From Bacillus safensis (GTDB lineage Bacteria; Bacillota; Bacilli; Bacillales; Bacillaceae): a stretch of DNA of 64,000 bases. This document shows positions 46,336-55,097 of this stretch, piece by piece. The position numbers and the translations under genes were made by a program. Within the stretch, counting starts at the first letter, position 1; each line of letters begins with the position of its first letter. The DNA lies in assembly GCA_030159235.1 (NCBI GenBank), contig BSBG01000005.1:62001-126000 (forward strand), written 5' to 3'. The notes under the pieces were generated by a model. The model ran no database searches and was not told where the DNA came from. It worked only from the letters and a program-made list of their open reading frames with translations.

Positions 46336-48113
46336 AACTGTGGAAAAGTGTCGTAGGAAAGCTATGGTTAACCATTCTCTTCCTCGTCCTCATTGTTTTA
46401 TCTATTTTAACTGTGCTTCTTTTAGAGTTCATTGAGAATTATCATGTAGAAGAAGCAAAGTCTGATTTAACACAAATGGCAAACAAAGTAGCAGTCATTT
46501 TAGAAAGCCATGAGGATCAATCGCTTGCAAGGTCGATTACATCAGAACTTGCTGATAAATTGACGAGTATTGCTATTATCCAAGAGGACGGGCTAGAGTG
46601 GTATTCGTCTGAAAAAGACGGGAAGCTTCCTGCGATTACAAAGAAACAAATTGAAGCGGATAGCGATTTAAATCAAGCACTGAAAGAGCGTAAAAAAATC
46701 AGTAAACGTTCAGAACCCAAGGCAGGCAATCAGAAAGATGAACGAATTGTAGTCGGTGTTCCATATGAGGCAAACGGAAAAAAAGGCATGGTCTTTCTTT
46801 CTCAGTCACTCCTCGCTGTAGAACAAACAACGAAACACACAACGCGCTACATCTTCTTAGCAGCCGGAATTGCCATTGTACTGACCACTATATTTGCTTT
46901 CTTCTTATCAACACGTGTCACCTATCCTCTCAGAAAGATGAGAGAGGGTGCGCAAGATTTGGCGAAAGGAAAATTTGATACAAAGATTCCTATTTTAACG
47001 CAAGATGAAATTGGGGAACTGGCGATCGCCTTTAATCAAATGGGGAAGCAGCTTAAATTCCATATCACAGCCTTGAATCAAGAAAAAGAACATTTGTCTA
47101 ATATATTAAGCAGTATGGCCGATGGCGTCATCACCATCAATATTGATGGAACGATCTTAATGACGAATCCTCCTGCAGAACGATTTTTGCAGGCATGGTA
47201 TTACGAGCAAAATATGAAGATCAAAGATGGAGATGAACTGCCGCCAGAAGCGCGAGAACTATTTCATACAGCTGTGAGCACAGAAAAAGAGCAAATGATC
47301 GAAGTCACGCTGCAAGGACGTACATGGGTTCTTCTTATGTCTCCGCTTTATAATCAGCAGGATGTCAGGGGAGCAGTTGCGGTTCTTCGAGATATGACCG
47401 AGGAACGAAGACTTGATAAGCTGAGAAAAGACTTCATTGCCAATGTCAGTCATGAACTTCGTACACCGATTGCCATGCTGCAAGGGTATAGTGAGGCAAT
47501 TGTAGATGATATTGCAGGATCAGAAGAGGAAAAGAAAGAGATTGCGCAAATTATCTACGACGAATCACTTCGAATGGGACGTCTTGTAAATGACCTGCTA
47601 GATCTAGCGAGAATGGAAGCGGGTCATATTACGCTGAATCTTGAATCAACAGATACAGAAGAGCTGACTGAGAAGATCTACCGCAAGTTTCTCGGGATTG
47701 CGAAAGAAAAACAAATCAACCTTACGTATGATATTCAAGTGGATGAACCGGACTTTGTATTCGATCCAGATAAGATTGAGCAGGTGTTTACAAATCTCAT
47801 TGATAATGCCATTCGTCATACACCAGAGGGCGGAGAGGTTCATTTCTCGGTTCAATCGGTGGAGAGCGGGCTGAAGATGGATGTAAAAGATTCGGGAAGC
47901 GGTATTCCGGAAGAGGATCTGCCATTTATTTTTGAACGTTTCTATAAAGCTGATAAGGCAAGAACAAGAGGACGCGCTGGTACTGGACTTGGCCTTGCGA
48001 TTGTGAAGAACATCGTTGAGGCGCATCAAGGGTCCATTCATGCACACAGCAAAGCGGGTGCAGGTACACACTTTACCTTCTATATTCCGAGAAAAAAGCA
48101 GGAACTCGTCTAA
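46332..48113 (+). CDS. resE: Sensor histidine kinase ResE
   Basis: A 593-residue membrane kinase partnered with ResD. Two transmembrane helices (about 10-32 and 172-195) enclose an extracytoplasmic sensor; HAMP (about 196-248), PAS (about 255-360), dimerisation box with H374 ([13 protein letters not shown]) and the GHKL ATPase ([46 protein letters not shown]). Confidence 0.95.
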   Translation: MKLWKSVVGKLWLTILFLVLIVLSILTVLLLEFIENYHVEEAKSDLTQMANKVAVILESHEDQSLARSITSELADKLTSIAIIQEDGLEWYSSEKDGKLPAITKKQIEADSDLNQALKERKKISKRSEPKAGNQKDERIVVGVPYEANGKKGMVFLSQSLLAVEQTTKHTTRYIFLAAGIAIVLTTIFAFFLSTRVTYPLRKMREGAQDLAKGKFDTKIPILTQDEIGELAIAFNQMGKQLKFHITALNQEKEHLSNILSSMADGVITINIDGTILMTNPPAERFLQAWYYEQNMKIKDGDELPPEARELFHTAVSTEKEQMIEVTLQGRTWVLLMSPLYNQQDVRGAVAVLRDMTEERRLDKLRKDFIANVSHELRTPIAMLQGYSEAIVDDIAGSEEEKKEIAQIIYDESLRMGRLVNDLLDLARMEAGHITLNLESTDTEELTEKIYRKFLGIAKEKQINLTYDIQVDEPDFVFDPDKIEQVFTNLIDNAIRHTPEGGEVHFSVQSVESGLKMDVKDSGSGIPEEDLPFIFERFYKADKARTRGRAGTGLGLAIVKNIVEAHQGSIHAHSKAGAGTHFTFYIPRKKQELV

Positions 48114-48140
48114 TCTTGACGAAGAATCTTGTTACATGAG

Positions 48141-48177
48141 AAACACTTCTTTTCGAAAGAAAATGAAGTGTTTTTTC
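48141..48177 (+). terminator. Terminator of resDE
   Basis: AAACACTTC and GAAGTGTTT arms around an inner TTTTCGAAAGAAAA hairpin, followed by T residues. Confidence 0.82.
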
Positions 48178-48261
48178 TATTTTCATATTTTTAAGGAGAA
48201 GTTAAACTAAAAGCCCTTTCCAAATTGTCGAACTTGTAATATATTTGTCATAAAGTTGTAA

Positions 48262-48288
48262 TGTAACGTTTTGTAAGAGTCATTCGAC
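48262..48288 (+). promoter_or_regulatory. ECF (sigma-X autoregulated) promoter
   Basis: TGTAAC (48262-48267), 17 bp, CGAC (48285-48288) fits the sigma-X promoter pattern and lies 28 nt before the sigX start. Confidence 0.75.
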
Positions 48289-48315
48289 AAAAATAAGTGA
48301 ACGGAGGGGTTTCCT

Positions 48316-48924
48316 ATGCATGAAACCTTTCAAAAAATATATGATTCGTACCATCAAGATTTGTACCAGTTTTTATTTTATATGGTTAAAGATAAAAATC
48401 AGGCAGAGGATCTCGTTCAGGAGGTTTACATTCGGGTACTTCACTCATATAAAACTTTTGAAGGAAGAAGCAGCGAGAAAACATGGCTGTTTTCAATTGC
48501 AAGGCATGTGGCGATTGACTGGTTTCGCAAACAGCAAACCATTAGACAGCGGGTGCTCGGCACGTTTGATTGGGATAAACAAGATGTAAAAGATCCAGCC
48601 TTGCTCCCAGAAGAGCTGGCTGTACAGGATGAAAATACAAAAGAAATTTATGCCGCACTTGATCATTGTACAATTGATCAAAGAGCTGTCATCATTTTAA
48701 GGTTTATCCAGGGCTACTCAATCATGGAGACGGCAAAGGCGCTAAAGTTCTCGGAAAGCAAAGTCAAAACAACGCAGCACCGAGGCCTGAAAGTGCTCCG
48801 AAAACATATGGAGCTTTTGAAGGAGGAGCTAGTGAATGAAAACGAACAGGTCCGATTGGAACGAAGAACGAATCAAGGTGTTACTAAGTCAGCTTCCAAA
48901 GGTGGAGGACAACCGTTCATCTAA
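48316..48924 (+). CDS. sigX: ECF sigma factor SigX
   Basis: Controls cell-surface modification genes. 202 residues with region 2 (YHQDLYQFLFYMVKDKNQAEDLVQEVYIRVLHSYKTFEGRSSEKTWLFSIARHVAIDWFRK) and region 4 (QRAVIILRFIQGYSIMETAKALKFSESKVKTTQHRGLKVLRK). The last 30 residues overlap rsiX in another frame. Confidence 0.93.
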   Translation: MHETFQKIYDSYHQDLYQFLFYMVKDKNQAEDLVQEVYIRVLHSYKTFEGRSSEKTWLFSIARHVAIDWFRKQQTIRQRVLGTFDWDKQDVKDPALLPEELAVQDENTKEIYAALDHCTIDQRAVIILRFIQGYSIMETAKALKFSESKVKTTQHRGLKVLRKHMELLKEELVNENEQVRLERRTNQGVTKSASKGGGQPFI

Positions 48925-49939
48925 GCAGATATACCAGCAGATGCTGATGGCAAGTGGGAAGAAAAAGAAAAGTGTCAAATGGATCGGTCCAGCGGTGGCA
49001 ACCGTTGTGGTTTTATTTATGGCGTTTTTGATTTCTCCTCATTTATTTCAGCCGGCTGCTCAAGAACATAATAAGCAAGTAAAAATGGACTCAAGTGCTG
49101 ACAGAGGACAGGTGAATGCCACATTAGAGCCTGTGAAACAGACAAATGGGCCCACGCATGTTGTTTCTCATGAAGACAAGCGAAAGTATATGACGGTTGC
49201 ATACATAGACGAATCGACATCTCAAGTGGTTCCCATTAGTATAGAAAATGAAAATGATCATTTGCAGGAAATGATGAACACATATGAACAAGTGCAGCTG
49301 CCTGAAATGACAAAGCCTCTCCAATCTTATCTCGAGATGGTGGACCTTCGCGAAAAAGGGAATACACTTGTTTTTCAATTAAAAAATGATTTGTCCCTTG
49401 ATACGTTAAAAGAAGCGAACCGGTTTAAAGATATGGTAAAAGAAACGCTGAAATGGAGTCAATATAAGCAAGTGGAAGTCAAGTCAGTCAAAGGCTCTCA
49501 TCTTCAATTAGGGGCAAATAGAAGCGTTGGAACGCTATCAATTGATAAAGAAACAAAGCATGCTTATTACGTATTAGAAAATAAGAGTGGGACTTTTCTG
49601 GTGCCCTCAAAAAAACATTATTCTTCTTATGAAGATGCGGTAGAGGCCATGAAACAAACCAGCGATTCTGGACTTGATCCATTAATTAAAGAAGAACCGA
49701 TTAAAGAAGTGACCTCAAAAGGGAAGCATGTGACCATTACGTTTGGAGCATCAGCGCAATTATCGGACTCAATTGATCATATTCTACTCATTGAAGGTCT
49801 GCTGCTCACAGCGAAAGATTTTGGTTTTACAGATGTCACAATCGAACATGCAGGAACAGACCAAGTAGGCCCATATGAATTAAATGAACCAATAGAGGTA
49901 CCGGCTCTGCCGAATCCAGTTGTCATAAAAGATCGTTAA
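48836..49939 (+). CDS. rsiX: Anti-sigma-X factor RsiX
   Basis: A 367-residue single-pass membrane protein that sequesters SigX. Cytoplasmic N-terminus (about 1-42), transmembrane helix (about 44-62, WIGPAVATVVVLFMAFLIS), then a large extracytoplasmic domain. Overlaps sigX by 89 nt, giving translational coupling. Confidence 0.9.
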   Translation: MKTNRSDWNEERIKVLLSQLPKVEDNRSSKQIYQQMLMASGKKKKSVKWIGPAVATVVVLFMAFLISPHLFQPAAQEHNKQVKMDSSADRGQVNATLEPVKQTNGPTHVVSHEDKRKYMTVAYIDESTSQVVPISIENENDHLQEMMNTYEQVQLPEMTKPLQSYLEMVDLREKGNTLVFQLKNDLSLDTLKEANRFKDMVKETLKWSQYKQVEVKSVKGSHLQLGANRSVGTLSIDKETKHAYYVLENKSGTFLVPSKKHYSSYEDAVEAMKQTSDSGLDPLIKEEPIKEVTSKGKHVTITFGASAQLSDSIDHILLIEGLLLTAKDFGFTDVTIEHAGTDQVGPYELNEPIEVPALPNPVVIKDR

Positions 49940-49940
49940 A

Positions 49941-49966
49941 GGACGCAATTCATTGCGTTCTTTTTT
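49941..49966 (+). terminator. Terminator of sigX-rsiX
   Basis: GGACGCAAT-TC-ATTGCGTTC hairpin plus six T. Confidence 0.88.
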
Positions 49967-50039
49967 GATGTATAGAAAGTGGCCTCCTTGCTGTATACTA
50001 AGCTGTCATGAAAAGAACCTCAAAGAAGGGGAGTCACTG

Positions 50040-50687
50040 ATGAAAAGGTATTGCTTCATAGGTGCCAGCTGTTTTTTGCTCTTGATCTTAGCGCCATTTG
50101 CCCATGCGCAGAAGACAATAGAATGGGTGGAACCGGTGAAAGGGGAAGTCACTGACTTATTTGGGACAAGAGGTGGCTCACACAAGGGATTAGATATAGC
50201 TGCACCAGAAGGAGAGTCCATTTTTGCTGCAAGTGAAGGGATGGTCACACGTTCGTATGTGTCAGCTACATATGGAGAAGTTGTATTTATTCAGCATCCA
50301 AATGGATACGAAACCGTCTATGCTCATTTGAACGAGCGTTTTGTTAAAAAAGGTGAGCAAGTGCAAGCTGGACAGCAAATCGGCATTATCGGCAACACAG
50401 GAGCCTCTAGAGGCACTCATTTGCATTTTGAGGTGCATCGCGGCAATTGGTCAGTCAGCAAAGAAGATGCGGTAGATCCGCTCACAATCATTGCGATGGA
50501 TCGTTTCAAAGAGCCAGCACTTCATGTAAACGGACATGAAAAAAATACATATGTCATTAAACAAGGAGACACTCTCTGGTCCATTGCAAAGGCGCACGAG
50601 ATGACTGTGGCACAATTGAAAAAGATGAATGAGCTTACGACTCACCTCATTCGAACGGGAGATCGTTTAATCATTTCAACAAAATAA
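50040..50687 (+). CDS. Secreted M23 peptidase with LysM domain
   Basis: A 215-residue exported protein, probably a peptidoglycan endopeptidase. ATG at 50040 follows AAGGGGAG. Signal peptide about 1-23 (AHA). The LytM domain (about 30-150) keeps the zinc ligands H48-x3-D52 (SHKGLD) and H-x-H in GTHLHFEVH. A single LysM (YVIKQGDTLWSIAKAHEMTVAQLKKMNEL) ends the protein. I do not recall this gene between rsiX and serA in B. subtilis, so it is probably lineage-specific. Its stop codon lies in a long hairpin. Confidence 0.88.
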   Translation: MKRYCFIGASCFLLLILAPFAHAQKTIEWVEPVKGEVTDLFGTRGGSHKGLDIAAPEGESIFAASEGMVTRSYVSATYGEVVFIQHPNGYETVYAHLNERFVKKGEQVQAGQQIGIIGNTGASRGTHLHFEVHRGNWSVSKEDAVDPLTIIAMDRFKEPALHVNGHEKNTYVIKQGDTLWSIAKAHEMTVAQLKKMNELTTHLIRTGDRLIISTK

Positions 50688-50720
50688 ACCTCATGCAAAA
50701 GCATGAGGTTTATTTTGTTG
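50677..50720. terminator. Long perfect hairpin after the M23 gene
   Basis: Twenty-base perfect arms (50677-50696 and 50701-50720) enclose AAAA. The left arm starts inside the last codons. The core AACCTCATGC / GCATGAGGTT is followed by TATTTTGTTG. Confidence 0.85.
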
Positions 50721-50724
50721 AAAA

Positions 50725-50763
50725 GACAAAGGGCTAAAATAAAGATCATTTTAGCCCTTTGTC
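50725..50763 (-). repeat. Palindromic repeat, copy C
   Basis: The 39-bp core GACAAAGGGCTAAAAT...ATTTTAGCCCTTTGTC, matching the copy A and B cores with few changes. It begins four bases after the preceding hairpin and ends 10 nt before the serA stop. Confidence 0.85.
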
Positions 50764-50773
50764 ATTGTGTTTT

Positions 50774-52348
50774 TTATAGATCAATCAGGCGGACAGATAG
50801 AATATCGTGAACTTCAGTTAATTTTTTCACAATTTCGTCCTCAAGATGCTTGTCGAAAGAAAGCATCATAATGGCTTCGCCGCCTTTTTCTTTACGTCCT
50901 ACCTGCATAGTTGCAATGTTGACATCATGATCGCCTAAAATCTGTCCAACCTTTCCAATTACACCAGGTGCATCTGTATGCTGGATGTAGACAAGGTGTC
51001 CATCTGGATAAAAATCGATATTAAATCCATTAATAGAAACCACACGTTCTCCTAGATGCGGAATGTAGGTTGCTTTTAAAGTGAAGGTTGAAAGATCACC
51101 TTTGACTTCAATGGAAATGCTGTTTTCGTAACCAGATTCGTTAGAAGAAATTTTTTCACTGAAGCTAATGCCGCGTTCTTTTGCTACCATTCCAGCATTT
51201 ACTTCATTTACAGTTGAATCAACGCGCTCTTTTAAAAAGCCTGACAGGAGACTTTTTGTGATAAAGGATGTTTCGAGTTTTGAAATAGAGCCTTCATAAG
51301 AAATGCTCACTTCTTTCACAGGTTCTCTCATTGATTGAGAGACAAGACGTCCAAGTTTTCCCGCAAACTGATGATAAGGCTGAATCTTTTTGAACTCGTC
51401 TTTAGTCATCGCTGGTAGATTAATAGATGACATGACAGGAAGGCCTTTTGCAAATTGAAGGACTTCTTCAGATACTTGCGCTGCCACATTTAATTGTGCT
51501 TCTTTTGTGGATGCACCAAGATGCGGAGTCGCAATGACGTGCGGATGATCCACAAGCGGGTTATCAGTAGGAGGTTCTACCTCAAATACATCGAGTGCAG
51601 CTCCAGCGACATGGCCGCTTTCAAGTGCTTCAAGAAGGTCAGCTTCGTCAATAATGCCGCCGCGTGCACAGTTTACAAGGCGAACGCCTTTTTTCGTTTT
51701 TGCAATGGTTTCTTTATTAAGAAGTCCTCTAGTTTCTTTTGTTAATGGAGTATGTACGGTAATAATATCTGATACTTCGAGTACTTCATCCAGTGATTTC
51801 GCATTGACGCCAATTTTTTCTGCACGTTCCTTTGTAAGAAATGGGTCAAATACATTGACTGTCATGCCAAATGCTCTTGCACGCTGGGCGATTTCACTTC
51901 CAATTCTGCCTAAACCAACAATGCCGAGAGATTTTCCATAAAGCTCAGCACCAACATATGCGCCTCTGTTCCATTCTTTTGATTTGACAGAAATATTGGC
52001 TTGCGGAATATGACGCATGAGTGATGAAATCATGGCAAACGTATGCTCAGCTGTCGAGATCGTATTACCGTTTGGTGCATTGATAACGATAACACCATGC
52101 TTGGTCGCTTCATCAATGTCAATATTGTCTACTCCGACACCGGCACGGCCAACAATTTTTAATGAAGTCATTTTTTCATAAAGCTCTTTCGTTACTTTCG
52201 TGGCACTTCTGACAAGTAAGGCATCAAACGTGTGTAATTCATCTTCTGCTTCTGTTACATTCTTTTGAACAATTTCAACAAAATCTGATTCTAAAAGTGG
52301 TAGAAGACCATCATTGCTCATCTTATCTGAGACTAATACTCGAAACAT
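50774..52348 (-). CDS. serA: D-3-phosphoglycerate dehydrogenase
   Basis: First step of serine synthesis. ATG at 52348 (AGGAGG upstream) gives 524 residues; the open frame extends further but without a site. Catalytic and NAD domains: GRAGVGVDNID, LGIVGLGRIGSEIAQRA, NCARGGIIDE, and HLGAST with the active histidine; then the intervening domain and a C-terminal ACT domain (DAPGVIGKVGQILGDHDVNIATMQVGR) for serine feedback. Confidence 0.95.
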   Translation of the reverse strand: MFRVLVSDKMSNDGLLPLLESDFVEIVQKNVTEAEDELHTFDALLVRSATKVTKELYEKMTSLKIVGRAGVGVDNIDIDEATKHGVIVINAPNGNTISTAEHTFAMISSLMRHIPQANISVKSKEWNRGAYVGAELYGKSLGIVGLGRIGSEIAQRARAFGMTVNVFDPFLTKERAEKIGVNAKSLDEVLEVSDIITVHTPLTKETRGLLNKETIAKTKKGVRLVNCARGGIIDEADLLEALESGHVAGAALDVFEVEPPTDNPLVDHPHVIATPHLGASTKEAQLNVAAQVSEEVLQFAKGLPVMSSINLPAMTKDEFKKIQPYHQFAGKLGRLVSQSMREPVKEVSISYEGSISKLETSFITKSLLSGFLKERVDSTVNEVNAGMVAKERGISFSEKISSNESGYENSISIEVKGDLSTFTLKATYIPHLGERVVSINGFNIDFYPDGHLVYIQHTDAPGVIGKVGQILGDHDVNIATMQVGRKEKGGEAIMMLSFDKHLEDEIVKKLTEVHDILSVRLIDL

Positions 52349-52389
52349 CGTAAGATTTCCTCCTAAAATAAACGTCGTAAATATCTGAT

Positions 52390-52419
52390 AATTTACCATA
52401 TTCCTTTTCACTGTGTCAA
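52390..52419 (-). promoter_or_regulatory. Sigma-A promoter of serA
   Basis: On the minus strand TTGACA (52419-52414), 18 bp, TAAATT (52395-52390), about 42 nt upstream of the start. Confidence 0.6.
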
Positions 52420-52587
52420 TCAAATTAAAGCAGTAAAGTGAAAAAGTAAACACGAACATTTCTTTGTGTCTTTATAAAGAATGAACACCTTTAAACAAAA
52501 GATAACCAATTTTTACGCATTTGTCATTATAATTTTTGGTTTTTTTACGATTTCTTAAAACTGATGAAATTGGTCAGGATTTTTATC

Positions 52588-52616
52588 TGTACAAATGCTC
52601 ATATATCATATATAAT
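52588..52616 (+). promoter_or_regulatory. Promoter of ribU leader
   Basis: TGTACA (52588-52593), 17 bp, TATAAT (52611-52616), about 23 nt before the riboswitch. Confidence 0.6.
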
Positions 52617-52638
52617 GATGTCGAATTGAATAATGATC

Positions 52639-52763
52639 AATCTTCGGGGCAGGGTGTAATTCCCTACCGGCGGTGATGAGCATAGTCTCTAAGCCCGCGA
52701 GCCTTTTTTGGCAGGATTCGGTGTAATTCCGAAGCCGACAGTATAGTCTGGATGGGAGAAGAT
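52639..52763 (+). ncRNA. FMN riboswitch of ribU
   Basis: A second RFN element: P1 ATCTTC / GAAGAT, GGGGCAGGGTGTAATTCCC, TACCGGCGGTGATGAG, AAGCCCGCGAGC, CCGAAGCCGACAGTAT and AGTCTGGATGGGAGAAGAT. It links riboflavin import to FMN level. Confidence 0.95.
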
Positions 52764-52824
52764 GGAGGTTCATAAACGTTGAAAACATTGTGGTTCACAC
52801 GTTTATTTGTCTAGCCCAATTTCC

Positions 52825-52853
52825 CCGCTCCTATGTTCAAGAGCGGTTTTTTT
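52825..52853 (+). terminator. Riboswitch-controlled terminator before ribU
   Basis: CCGCTC-(10 nt)-GAGCGG stem followed by seven T, about 60 nt after the aptamer. Confidence 0.85.
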
Positions 52854-52912
52854 GTGGCTAAAATTGAACAATCCTCTTTTCGAAAGATTTGATCGAAAAG
52901 GAGAGAGAAATT

Positions 52913-53494
52913 TTGAATCAAAGTAAAGTAAAGCGTTTAGTCGTTACCAGTATGCTTAGCAGTATTTCGTTTGTGTTAATTTTATTGGATTTTCCTTTCC
53001 CGGGACTTCCAGCGTATTTGAAAATTGACTTCAGTGATATTCCAGCGATTATTGCGATTTTAATTTATGGACCGGGTGCAGGGATTGCTGTTGAGGCATT
53101 AAAAAATGTGCTGCATTACCTCATTCAAGGTAGTATGTCCGGCGTTCCTGTTGGGCAAGTCGCAAACTTCATTGCAGGCACATTATTCATCTTGCCAGTC
53201 GCCTTCATGTTCAAAAAAATTAAATCAGCAAAAGGGATGGCATGGTCAATGATTGCAGGCACATTGCTTATGACTGTGATGATGAGCATTTTAAATTATT
53301 TCTTATTCCTGCCAGCTTACACATGGTTTTTAAACGCGCCAGAACTATCCGATCATGCGCTCAAGACGACCATTACAGCAGGGATCTTACCTTTTAACTT
53401 TATTAAAGGAATCATCATTACCATCGTATTTAGCTTCATTTTTGTGAAAATGCGTCCATGGTTTGAAAATAAACGCCGACTTCAAAATAGTTAA
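52913..53494 (+). CDS. ribU: Riboflavin ECF transporter substrate-binding subunit RibU
   Basis: A 193-residue membrane protein with about six helices (YpaA of B. subtilis), the S component that captures riboflavin and works with the shared EcfAA'T module. TTG at 52913 is chosen for the AAAAGGAG site and family start. Motifs FPFPGLPAYLKIDFSDIPAIIAILIYGPGAG and NYFLFLPAYTWFL. Controlled by the FMN riboswitch. Confidence 0.93.
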   Translation: MNQSKVKRLVVTSMLSSISFVLILLDFPFPGLPAYLKIDFSDIPAIIAILIYGPGAGIAVEALKNVLHYLIQGSMSGVPVGQVANFIAGTLFILPVAFMFKKIKSAKGMAWSMIAGTLLMTVMMSILNYFLFLPAYTWFLNAPELSDHALKTTITAGILPFNFIKGIIITIVFSFIFVKMRPWFENKRRLQNS

Positions 53495-53496
53495 TA

Positions 53497-53526
53497 TAAA
53501 AAAAGCCCCTGCAAAAGGGGCTTTTA
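53497..53526. terminator. Bidirectional terminator of ribU and fer
   Basis: AAAAGCCCCT and AGGGGCTTTT perfect arms between convergent genes. Confidence 0.88.
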
Positions 53527-53528
53527 TA

Positions 53529-53819
<291 letters not shown>

Positions 53820-53865
53820 CTAACCTTTTTAGTTTCACCGATAAAAAACAATTTCCTCAAACCTT

Positions 53866-53921
53866 ATTGTAATGATTTTAATTTCACATTTCAACTGTAA
53901 AGTGATTGAGAATGCTTATCA
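53866..53921 (-). promoter_or_regulatory. fer promoter with candidate Fur box
   Basis: On the minus strand TTGAAA (53894-53889), 17 bp, TACAAT (53871-53866). Further upstream, 53921-53907 reads TGATAAGCATTCTCA, 12 of 14 matches to the 7-1-7 Fur box TGATAATNATTATCA. Confidence 0.55.
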
Positions 53922-54044
53922 TATAAGGGTTTGTTCATAACTTTCCCCCATAAATTGAGTTTAAACATTTCTTCTTCAATGAAATCTGTTAAAATAAAGG
54001 GAGAAAATATTCGAATTTTGTCAGGAAGACAGGTGCTTTGACGA

Positions 54045-55097
54045 ATGACTCTTCATTACTTGGATGTCATGTTAATGGACAGCGTACATAAATTGAACGG
54101 CGAACGCTCCATTAGTGCTGTCTACCATCTTTTTAAAGGAAAAAAATCATCACAAACGATACAGGATGCCAGTTTGTTTCAGCTATCAAAGTATTTCGGC
54201 TGTTACCCAGGGTTTACGAGGGATCAGCTGAATCGCTCTTTTAAAAAGCTGGACGAAAAGCACTACTTGAGAAAAACAGGAGAGACATTCACTGTTACAG
54301 ATGCAGGACAGCGTATGCTAAAACAGCATTTTTCACAAAAACCGATGCCCGCTTATTTTCATGGTGCCAAGTTTCATGATAAAGCTAAGGTGCTGTGGAC
54401 GAGACTCTCTTTACTTGTACAAGTGCTTTCTCACCATTTGGCTGGATCGCATCAGTATGTCCCAATACAAAGGGATGTATCGGTACAAAGCTGGACGAAG
54501 TCCTTCTTAAAGCAGCATCACCAGAAGAAAAAGCTTTCAGTAGATCTGCATCATGAACTCGAAAAGCTGCTGACCGGTATAAGTGATCAAGAGGCACTGA
54601 TTTTTGTTTATTCATTGACCTCAAATGAAAGAATTGGACGTACGTATCAGCAAATGGCAGAGTGGCTAAATGAAGATGTGTGGTATGTGTACCTGCTTTT
54701 TTGGAATGTCCTCCATTATTTTATTCAATCTGCTCAAAAAGGTGAGGCCCCGATGGTGCAGCAGCTCATTGGCGACCTTGAATTCAAACGCGTGCTAACA
54801 ACCTCGACCCACAAAACGCTTGAGCTTGTGCAAAAAGGGCTTGGTATTGATCAGATTGCTCACATTCGTTCATTAAAAAAGGCAACGATCGAAGACCATA
54901 TTGTCGAGCTGTCCATACATGAGCCAAGCTTCGCGATAGAGCCGTATGTGAGCGCAGAAGAGCAGCAGGCGATCCATGAAGTAGCCAGAGAGCTGCAAAC
55001 AAATAAAATGAAGCTGATTAAAGAAAAACTCGAACATCCTTTTACTTATTTTCAAATACGATTGGCACTGACAAGGATGGTGAAAGCAAATGGATAA
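54045..55097 (+). CDS. ypbB: Conserved protein YpbB with helix-turn-helix domains
   Basis: A 350-residue protein always found before the recQ-like gene in Bacillus. The N-terminus carries a repeat-type HTH segment (NGERSISAVYHLFKGKKSSQTIQDASLFQLSKYFG) and the C-terminal 90 residues a helix-turn-helix resembling RecQ-associated domains (GLGIDQIAHIRSLKKATIEDHIVELSIHE), similar to the RQC/HRDC-following HTH_40 domain. It may supply DNA binding for RecQ, which lacks such a C-terminus here. Overlaps recQ by 8 nt. Confidence 0.82.
   Translation: MTLHYLDVMLMDSVHKLNGERSISAVYHLFKGKKSSQTIQDASLFQLSKYFGCYPGFTRDQLNRSFKKLDEKHYLRKTGETFTVTDAGQRMLKQHFSQKPMPAYFHGAKFHDKAKVLWTRLSLLVQVLSHHLAGSHQYVPIQRDVSVQSWTKSFLKQHHQKKKLSVDLHHELEKLLTGISDQEALIFVYSLTSNERIGRTYQQMAEWLNEDVWYVYLLFWNVLHYFIQSAQKGEAPMVQQLIGDLEFKRVLTTSTHKTLELVQKGLGIDQIAHIRSLKKATIEDHIVELSIHEPSFAIEPYVSAEEQQAIHEVARELQTNKMKLIKEKLEHPFTYFQIRLALTRMVKANG

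Noticed and set aside
48016-48210. ORF overlapping the end of resE
   Set aside because: It continues through the resDE terminator and is a frame-shifted copy of the kinase coding sequence.
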